Assembly: GCA_025617745.1 (NCBI GenBank)
Contig: CM046856.1
Span: forward strand, 40,484,888-40,548,887
Reading direction: 5' to 3'
Length of the DNA: 64,000 bases
DNA from: Heliocidaris erythrogramma
Lineage: Eukaryota; Echinodermata; Echinoidea; Camarodonta; Echinometridae
The notes beneath the pieces are model-generated. The model worked only from the letters and a program-made list of their open reading frames with translations, ran no database searches and was not told the origin of the DNA. The position numbers and the translations under genes were made by a program. Position 1 is the first letter of the stretch. The number at the start of each line of letters is the position of its first letter. Positions 56,445 to 64,000 of this stretch are shown in pieces.

Positions 56445-56530
56445 ATGTCCACTGCTGCGCAATGCGTATGTATCCCCCGGCACTGGCAGCAATTCGAAGG
56501 AGGGACAAAGAATGTAGATTAGAGCACCGG
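56445..56530 (+). repeat. Dispersed repeat, copy 2
   Basis: Shares 'gaaatgtcca', 'gcgcaatgcg', 'atgtatccccc', 'cactggcagcaattc' and 'gaaggagggacaaagaa' with 41526-41660. Both copies flank or lie within KHK introns. Confidence 0.6.
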
Positions 56531-56609
56531 AGTACTGGTGGGGGGAGGGCACTTACCACCCCTAAATGAAATTCAACTACGGTTTATTTTCAATACCATA
56601 CAAGTGATA

Positions 56610-56762
56610 CAGTCAAACCTGCTTTAGCGACCACCTGTCTATAATGACCATCATTTTTGTTTCCTTTGAAACGTATTTCTCATTGAAACATGTATTAAAG
56701 GAACCTGTACATAAAGACCGCTTTTGTCTCCCTTGAGCGGTCTTTATATACAGGTTTCACTG
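56610..56762. mobile_element. CAGTCAAACC-type MITE, short copy
   Basis: The 153-bp element starts cagtcaaacctgctttagcg and ends in the inverted form (tatacaggtttcactg), flanked by TA at 56608-56609 and 56763-56764. Inner arms are 'gaaacgtatt' and 'gaccgc / gcggtc'. It belongs with 40015-40233. Confidence 0.75.
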
Positions 56763-56841
56763 TATATAAATATTTGTGATATCACATGATTTTTAATAAA
56801 ATGTGTATTTCTCCCTAAGACAAACTAACACACACATTCCC

Positions 56842-59800
56842 AAATTTGAATTTGAATTTGAATTTTATTTTCATAATTCACAATTGACATAACATAAAAA
56901 TACAAATATTAAACAATTTAACGGTAAATAAGTGAGTCATATGGCATGAAAATTCCTATAAATGATACATCAATGAGCTAGTTAAAATGAAGCAAGACAT
57001 TAAAATAACGTAGGTGAAATATGAAGGAACCTGCATAAAAAGCAAAGCTTGTTGAGTCTGCAGGTTCCTTGAAAAATATGGAGTCTTAGATGCTTGGAGG
57101 GGACACGTTAAAGGAATCGACTAGAAAAGAAATGCCAAAACAAGCAAAAAATAAAAAAGTGTCTGCCACACCGTGTAATGCTTGAAGGTGCATGAAGAGG
57201 TACAGTGCGGAAAGTGCAAGAAAGTTGCTCAGCCAGTGCGCATTGACAAGTACACAAAATCCTGTACACACTACGCAGAAGGCTTGTATGAGTTCAATAG
57301 CATCGTTTTCAATTTACATGTACCTTTGAAAACATTAAGTAAGGTACAGTGTACCATATCGAGGGGAAGGTCATTCCAGAACCTGGGTCCTTCAAATGCA
57401 ATTGTTCTTTGAGCAAAGAGTGTGCGATTACGTAGAAGGTAATAGGAGTCACTTTGTCTAGTGGGATACGTATAAATTAGGTTATTTCTTCGGAACATAT
57501 ATGCAAAAATATCTGGCAATTCATTTTTTGAAAGCTGAAACATGAATATCCCAACTTGATATATATATACAGTTAACAACAAAATTATTCATACCCCTTG
57601 GAAAATTCTAGTTTTTTGCATTTTTCCTAAAAATGAATGGTTAACTGAATTTAATTGCACATCACATGAATACATTTAGTTATCATCTGCAAATGAATGC
57701 CGTTTCTGGTTTCACCTCATTTGCATAACAATAGAAAAGGTGAATTATCCAAACTGGGTGATGTTCAAAATTATTCATACCCTTGGTGATCTATTGACTT
57801 TGTCAATCAGTATGAATCCAGTCCTTGTGATTAATGCTCGTAACACTTTCTTCACACTGTCACAATGCTTCCGGAGGTCTCTACTGAGATATCAGGCCAA
57901 TACCTGGTCTCCAATGGCCCAATCTCCTTGAGGATGTTGTCCACACCTGGTCTTCAGGGGATTCGATGGATTTAAAGCAGATTTTGTGTTTGCAGGTGGT
58001 GTAGTTTTAGACGTCATGAGGATAGGACTATGATATTGATATTTTCGTTAATATTCCTTACATTTTAATGACAATTCTGTATCTAAGTTGAAACAAAGCA
58101 CTCTTCCTGGAGAGACTTCCCTAGAGGCATTCACTGTTGCACTCTGTCAAGGGAAGGTATTTCCTGATACTTTTGTTCCATTATGTTTAGGGAGGCCATG
58201 GTAGTTGTCTAAAGGTTGGATGGTGCCAATTTTATCAGTTTATTCAGTTACACTGATTGACACATTTTTGATATGGACACCTGCAAGTGGGTACTCTAGT
58301 GAAGCCTAAAATACTGATCTTTATGTTCCAGTGCACTGTCAAACTGGTAGCATTTTGTGCACTGCAGCTGGTAACATGGAGGGCATATGGTATAAATTTG
58401 GTTTACATTCATTTTGATATCAAGGATTGTAGCTTTCATACCAAAGATACAAAGAATATACCATATGAAGATTGATACAGTAACAGTCAATGTGGGATGT
58501 GTATGGTACTCAAAGGTTACATACTGTTATTCATGGTGACCTGACGTTAGAGTCATGAAATGACTTTAATATCACCAACATGGCCTTCCTGAGCACTCAG
58601 ATTAAGAATGGGGCCAATGAATAAAGGTGAACCCTCCCACAGGCAGTGCAAAAGGGGAGGGCTCTTCAGGAATGGTGCTTTGCTTCATAAGTAGATACAG
58701 AATTTTCATTAAAATGCATGGAATAAATGACCGAAAATTTCAATATCATAGTCCTGTCATCATGAAGTCGATAACTGCATCACCTGTAGGACACAAAATC
58801 TAATGAACTCCCTGAAGGTCAGGTGAAGCATGTGTGGACACATCCCCAAGGAGATTGAGCCATTGGAGAACAGGTACTGACCTGATATCCCAGCAGAGAC
58901 CCCTCCGGAAGCCTTGTGACGGTGTATTATATAATAAAGTGAATTACAAGCATTAATCACAAGGATCGGATTCATACTGATTGACAAAGTCAATAAATCA
59001 GCAAGGGTATGAATAATTTTGAACATCGCCCAGTTTGGATAACTCACCTTTTCTATTGTTATGCAAATGAGGTGAAACCGGAAACGGCATTCATTTGCAG
59101 ATGATAACTAAATGTATTCAAGTGATGTGCAGGTAACTTCATTTAACCATTCATTTTTAGGAAAAATGCAAAAAACTAGAATTTTCCAAGGGGTATGAAT
59201 AATTTTGTTGTTAACTGTATATATATATACAGCGATTTTCAATAATTTATTATTAACAAAAAGTGGATTTGGGTGGGAATAAAACCCAACTTGGTTAATC
59301 ACCCTAATCGCCTGTTTTTGTATTTTGAATATTTTTTTAAAATTAAGGTTTTATTGCAATTTCCCCATGCCAATATTCCATAATTCAGATGAGATACGAT
59401 GTGTGTAGAATATGTTTTCAAAATATAATCAGGAAAGAAATACTTTAGTTTATTTAAAATACCAATATTTCTTGAAGATAACTTGCAAATGTAATCAATT
59501 TGACATTTGTAAAGTCCAAGAAATTTCGTAGAATTTACCTGCAGTAAGTTAACATTGTTTATAACTACATGGCCCGGCAATGATTTTAAAGAGTTACTAA
59601 AAAGCATAAAATGTGTTTTGTTTACATTGAGTGACAACTTATTTGCTCAGATCCAAGTCTGAACCGACTGTAATTCTCTGTTTATAAGACTGAGTAGTGA
59701 ATTTGGGTTACGGTGCGACAAAAAAAGGTTAGAATCATCCGCGAATAGAATAAAGGACAGGTCATTGGATAAATTATTAAAATCAATAGCGATGTAGAAA
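56842..59800 (-). mobile_element. CR1-like LINE, 5'-truncated, split by a Tc1-like element
   Basis: Minus-strand coding starts near 59800 with NNLSNDLSFILFADDSNLF (RT catalytic FADD). It continues LSLNVNKTHFMLFSNSLKSL, SSRNIGILNKLKYFFPDYIL and HLNYGILAWGNCNKTLI, then after the inserted element YQVGIFMFQLSKNELPDIFA, RRNNLIYTYPTRQSDSYYLL and GPRFWNDLPLDMVHCTLLNV, with a stop near 57271. The 3' UTR ends in aattcaaattcaaattcaaa, a simple tail typical of such LINEs. Frameshifts near 59520 and 59320 break it. Related to the fragment at 22742-23560. Confidence 0.85.
57570..59217. mobile_element. Tc1/mariner-type foldback element in the LINE
   Basis: The left end cagttaacaacaaaattatt and its complement at the right end are flanked by TA inside a short TA-rich run. 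The inverted similarity extends about 230 bp almost perfectly and, more weakly, at least 500 bp from each side (for example 'ggtctctactgagatatcag' against 'ctgatatcccagcagagacc'). The element is thus one large hairpin of 1648 bp. No transposase frame is visible. Terminal sequence and TA target fit a non-autonomous Tc1/mariner derivative. Confidence 0.82.
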
Positions 59801-60037
59801 ATATGTTTTTATAGTCAATATTGGGCATAATTAGTGACCACTGGCCACTTGACCAATAACACAAAACGGGTAAGTAGATAATTCCTTTCCCGGAGCTACA
59901 GTATAGTGCAACAAACGGTGCCAGGAGTTAACATAAAATTAGTTTACCCATAATTATGCACCACTCATGGGCTGTGCATGCATACATGTAAATGAGGACG
60001 AACGTTGATTATATCATGTAACACTTTTGAGGGAAAT
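59801..60037. other. Spacer between LINE and A4
   Basis: Short AT-rich stretch, with no gene or repeat recognised. Confidence 0.45.
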
Positions 60038-60281
60038 CAGTAAAATCAGAAGTGATTTTATTATTTGCTAGATAAATCTATATACCTACCTATTTGCTAG
60101 TCTACCGACTACGCAAGCCATTTGAGTAATTAAAGTCACGACAGTGCATATACCCCTCCCTAGGATCACACCTACCTCTGTGCACGTACGCATGACGCGC
60201 GCACACAATCCTCCTCTTTACGAGCACCCTCAGACAAACTTTGACATGTTGCTAGGCAAGGTATGGGGTAAGAGGGTGGGA

Positions 60282-60378
60282 CATAGGTAGGTACATAGAT
60301 TTATCTAGCAAATAATAAAATCACTTCTGATTTTACTGGTTTACTACAATAAATCAATGTACCTACCTATTTGCTAGA
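60282..60378 (-). repeat. ICR of A4
   Basis: Complement of the A4 3' outer end (60038-60095) followed by the complement of the family-A 5' end (11162-11195 in A1). Confidence 0.9.
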
Positions 60379-60419
60379 CCAGCACAGATTCAAATGGGGG
60401 GCATGTCCCAAGAGGAAGG

Positions 60420-61380
60420 TCAACAGGAACCCAAGGATGACGTTGCAGCTTGCAACGTCTTGCTAGAAAAAGACTCAACAGACAGAACATCTTTTAAATA
60501 AAAAGATGTGAAGGACGTGGAGGAGCGCCAGTAGGCTGCCCTCATAATGTCCACTAGGGGCACCCCTTGGAAAAAAGCCCAAGAGGCACTGATGCCCCTG
60601 GTATCGTGAGCACGGGGCTTCCCATCACTCAATAGGGCCTCCGGCCCAGCTGCCTGGATCGCTTCGACTATCCATCTAGAAATGGATTCTCTGGAAGCGG
60701 GGGAAAAAGGCTCTCGAGTGATGACAAAAAGCTGATCACTCTTACGAAGAGTCTTAGTCCTATCTAAATACCATTTCTCACCGGACACCAGACCTTATCC
60801 TAAGAAAAATCTCAACTGGTCCAGAGGAAGCAGTCTGATTTTTGGAATAAAGGAGGGCTTGGGTATAAGTCGCACACCATGGTTCTCCCAACGGATGTGA
60901 CCCGGTGTGATACACAGAGCATGAAGAGTACTCCTCCTCTGTGCAGAAGCAATAGCAACTAAAAACAGCGTCTTGACCGTTAAATGGTGAAGGGACGCTT
61001 TACCCAAAGGTTCAAAAGGTGCCTTCGCAAGCACGTCAAGGACCTTGGGTAGACTCCAAGAAGGAGTGAGGCTACGAGTTGATGGACGCTGCAAGAAGAA
61101 GGAGCGAGTAAACCTAGCCAAAAGAGGGGAGTTGGAGACTCCCGAACCATCAGCAAAACCAAAGTGGACGGCGGCAATAGCCGAACGATAGCCACGTATG
61201 ATTGAAAACGATCTACCCTTATCGAAAAGGGAGATAAAAAAAATCGGCAATAACACCAATAGGGGCTTCACGTGGCGAGACACACTGATTTCTCGCACCA
61301 AGAAAAGAAGGCCCCTAGACGAGAGTTGTAGAGATCTCTAGTGGAGTCTCTACGGCTTCTCATTACAAACTGGGAGGCCC
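60420..61380 (-). pseudogene. Tyrosine recombinase remnant of A4
   Basis: Minus-strand blocks are RSRRDSTRDLYNSRLGAFFS, KGRSFSIIRGYRSAIAAVHF, SAQRRSTLHALCITPGHIRW, SRESISRWIVEAIQAAGPEA, AHDTRGISASWAFFQGVPLV and STSFTSFYLKDVLSVESF. All catalytic regions (Arg, His-x-x-Arg, Tyr) are recognisable. Broken. Confidence 0.86.
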
Positions 61381-63150
61381 TCTCGGGGAGCCCCGAGTTT
61401 CTGGCGCCTTCCCCAACAACGGCCAGGCAGTCAAGTGGAGGACCACTGGGCGTTGATAAACAATCCCCGAGAGGGGTTGAATTATCAAATCCTCCCTGAG
61501 AGGAAGGGGAAACAGCTGGCCGGCCAGGAGACTCAGCAGGTCTGGAAACCAATGTCTCGCTGGCCAATGTGGGGCTATCAACAAGAGCCAAGCCCCGTCC
61601 TCCTTGACCTTCCTCAAGACCTGAGGGATCAGAGGAATGGGGGGGGGGGAAAAAGCGTACCCCCGGATAGCTCCCCAATGGAGGGAAAAGGCATCCATCG
61701 CCCACGCCTCCTGATCCCGAACCCGCGAGCAATACCTCGGGAGTCGGTGATTGAGGGTGGAGGTGAACAGATCGCTCTCCAGAGGACCCCACACCTCTTG
61801 GAGAAGAGCAAACACCTCCGGATGAAGAGTCCACTCTGACGGGAGGCATTTGCCCGGAGACAGAAAATCCGCGATCAGATTGTCCTGACCGGGAATGTAG
61901 GAGGCTACCGGAATAATGTTCATAGACCGGCACCACCTCCACAACTGGGCAGCTAAGGTGTTCCGAGAGGAAGACCGAGTGCCGCCTTGGTGATTGATAT
62001 AGGCAGCTACTGTGACATTGTCCGTAAGAACGAGTACAGTGCCACCAAGACAGGGCCTGAAATGATGAAGAGACAGGCTGACCGCCATCATTTCCAAAAC
62101 ATTGATATGGGGCATAACTCTTAAGTGAGACCAGTCCCCTGAAATCATCTCGCCCCGGCAATGACCGCCCCAACCGAGAAGGGAGGCGTCTGTCGCCAGA
62201 GAAACTGACAGAAGAGGGGTACAGAGAGGCTTGCCTTGGGCAAGAAACGAACTGTTCATCCAGGGGGCGAGAAGGACCTTGATATCTCTTGGGAGTGGAA
62301 TCCACCCCAAAGGAGAATCTTTGCCCAGTCTGAAAAACTTGAGGAGGTGCCTCTGAAAGGGCCTCATCAACAGCCTGCAGTCTGGCAAGACGTCGACTAG
62401 ACTGGCCAGATAGCCCAGGAATTGAAGCCACTGTCCGGCTCTGACCCTGCGGGCCACTCGCAATGACCGTGCGGTCATGGTGATAGTCTGAATTCTGTCC
62501 CGACTGGGGCGGGCAAGCTGATTCGGGATATCTATCTCCGCACCCAAGTACATCGGGGTACGTGTGGGAGATAATTCCGATTTTTCCCAGTTTATCAGAA
62601 AGCCTAAGTCTTGCGTTAGCCGCAGTAAAAGGCATAACTGATCCAACAGGAAGGACTCTGAGTTTGCAACTAGGAGCCAATCGTCTAGATAGACGAATAA
62701 TCGGAGGCCGCGATTCCGTAGAAACGCGGCCAGGGCCGACACTATTCGGGTAAAGACTCGAGGGGCCGGCCTCAGCCCGAAGGGCAGGGCACAAAATCGA
62801 CAGAGAGTGAGTGGGAATGTGAAAGTACGCGTCTTTGAGATCGAGGGAGATCGCAAGGTCGTCCCGCTTGATCAAGGGCAGAATAGATGCCAAGGTCTCC
62901 ATGCGAAAATGCACTGGAGGTATAAACCTGTTGATTCTTTTCATATTTAGAATCATACGTAAACTTCCCGAGCGCTTGGGAATGACAAATATTGGGGAGA
63001 GACAGAGATGAGGATGATCTCTCACCCTTTCTACAGCGCCCATTCCCAGCAGCGTGGCGATCTCTGAGGAGATGTGCTGCTGGAAAAGGGCGGACATTGG
63101 AGGCGGGCGGATTCTGATGGCGCCGTTTGGAATTGGCGGATAGCACAAAG
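61363..63150 (-). pseudogene. RT/RNase H remnant of A4
   Basis: Minus-strand 61363-62856 is a 497-residue open stretch with LPFGLRPAPRVFTRIVSALA, LFVYLDDWLLVANSES, LGAEIDIPNQLARPSRDRIQ, SLATDASLLGWGGHCRGEMI, VLVLTDNVTVAAYI and YIPGQDNLIADFLSPGKCLP. It covers the RT thumb side, connection and RNase H. The RT fingers and palm (LSPIFVIPKRSGSLRMILNM, SLDLKDAYFHIP) are upstream. It overlaps the recombinase frame at 61268-61400. Broken. Confidence 0.88.
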
Positions 63151-63234
63151 GCATCGCCGGAGATTGCTTCCCAAACTGGGAGGAATCTCCGGAGCCGCCC
63201 GCCTACACTGTCCACAAGCACTCGGGGTAAGGTA

Positions 63235-64000
63235 TCAAAAGGCCGACTTGGGCCTGACCGGGCCCTTGGCGGCGGTCTTACGCCCCCCTCTTCCTCTCGC
63301 CGAGCCTCTACCACGGTTGCCCATTGTAGGGGTCTCAACCTGAGGGATAGTCACAGTCACTCGACGATTTGAGCAGTTAGTGCCTGTCGAGACCGACTTA
63401 GACTTCGGAAAGGACCGAGCAGGCTGAGTGGGCAAGAATTGTCTGGCCATCTCCTTTGCCTGTTTGCGACCCTCTATCTCTTTGTGGAAGACCTCATTAA
63501 ACTGGCCCCCAAAGAGTTTGGGATGCGAGGAAGGGATACCCCGCAAGAGAGGCAGGATGTCTTTCTCTAGCACTCCCAGTATCGAGAGCGCCAACTTGCG
63601 GCGTAATGTCAATCGCCGCTGATGAGAGCTGAGACCATTGAAGTCCAGCTAACAAAAGCAGGAGTTCATCCAACAAATTGGATTCCCCCTCGGTCACATT
63701 CAGTTCAACTGATCTGGCCCGAAGGTGTAACAGTGAACCCAGGTACGCCGAAAACCTTAAGCCCGACCTGACTTTGGTTTCAAGTTCCCTAGGGGCTTCT
63801 CGGCGGATCTATAGGACTGAGACTTGAAATTGATATTCAAACGTTGTCCCATACCCAAAATTTCCTGGGATAAACCCTTGGCTGAAAAGAAGCCCTGGGT
63901 ATTATCCCGATAGAAAGAGAAGGCACTACCACAGGGACGTCGGGTAGCCCTCCCGATCCCCATACTCCTGTTTGAAGTCCTCTGTAAGAGGAAGTCCTCT
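63235..64000 (-). pseudogene. Gag-like remnant of A4 (to window edge)
   Basis: Minus-strand blocks are SAFSFYRDNTQGFFSAKGLS, LDELLLLLAGLQWSQLSSAA, GIPSSHPKLFGGQFNEVFHK and the RGRGSARGRGG tail, matching A2. The N-terminal part lies beyond base 64000. Broken. Confidence 0.72.

Larger units (their letters stand above)
60038..64000 (-). mobile_element. DIRS family A copy A4 (5' end outside window)
   Basis: The 3' end is precise (cagtaaaatcagaagtg), with ITR 60084-60230, ICR 60282-60378, then recombinase, RNase H/RT and gag up to the window edge. The sequence is very close to A1 and A2. Its RT/RNase H frame is the longest in the window. Broken, with a handful of breaks in the visible part. It lies upstream of the KHK penultimate exon, so probably in the preceding intron, and in sense with KHK. 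Confidence 0.9.

Noticed and set aside
56203-56559. 118-residue minus-strand frame just upstream of the KHK penultimate exon, considered as the preceding KHK exon
   Set aside because: It has no similarity to the KHK segment expected there, lacks a suitable donor site in phase, and overlaps repeat-like sequence.
58287-58475. 62-residue frames in the centre of the Tc1-like foldback element
   Set aside because: No transposase DDE blocks, and the frames lie in the palindrome loop and look random.

Overview
The window is a repeat-dense stretch of a eukaryotic (animal) genome. Only two pieces belong to a host gene: two consecutive 3'-terminal exons of a ketohexokinase (fructokinase, KHK) gene on the minus strand at 55961-56055 and 40435-40696. 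Their splice phases match across a 15.3-kb intron. Nearly everything else is mobile DNA. DIRS-type tyrosine-recombinase retrotransposons, CR1/L2-like LINEs, tRNA-headed SINEs with ATT-rich tails, CAGTCAAACC-type miniature elements and 'gacctttgacc' repeats together suggest a marine invertebrate, probably a deuterostome such as an echinoderm, with amphioxus as an alternative. This taxonomic call is an inference from repeat style and is not proven.

At least nine DIRS copies are present, all with their coding strand on the minus strand. They fall into four families, which I call A, B, C and D for this window. Each family has inverted terminal repeats (ITRs) and an internal complementary region (ICR). 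The ICR carries the complements of both outer ends side by side, as known for DIRS-1. The coding remnants run 5' to 3' on the minus strand as gag, then RT/RNase H (YLDD and TDAS-type motifs), then tyrosine recombinase (R, HDTR, Y motifs), with RT/RNase H and recombinase overlapping in different frames. All copies look broken and are treated as fossils.

Layout: 1-11195 is an A copy (A1) with a B copy (B1, 3347-9655) inside it, and B1 itself carries a ~693-bp terminal-inverted-repeat insert. A1 sits inside the endonuclease domain of a LINE, whose remainder (11196-14030) has also taken in a TTAA-flanked MITE and an L2/CR1-like fragment. 14182-16114 is a foldback element with a perfect 9-bp target duplication and a SINE inside. 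16784-22514 is a B copy (B2) with both ends. 22742-23560 is a LINE 3' fragment. 24250-39259 is a four-deep nest: D contains B4, B4 contains C1, and C1 contains A2. 39260-40434 is sparse, with a short repeat pair and a MITE. Then come KHK's last exon and its large intron, which holds a SINE, a tandem repeat interrupted by a palindromic element, and a block of A3, B3 and C2 (C2 inside B3). The penultimate exon follows. Upstream are a MITE, a minus-strand CR1-like LINE split by a Tc1/mariner-type foldback element, and a further A copy (A4, 60038 to the window end).

The main point of interest is the clean view of DIRS architecture. It includes ICRs that record circle junctions, terminal modules shared between four families, repeated self-insertion, and a complete strand bias that puts the intronic copies in sense with KHK.
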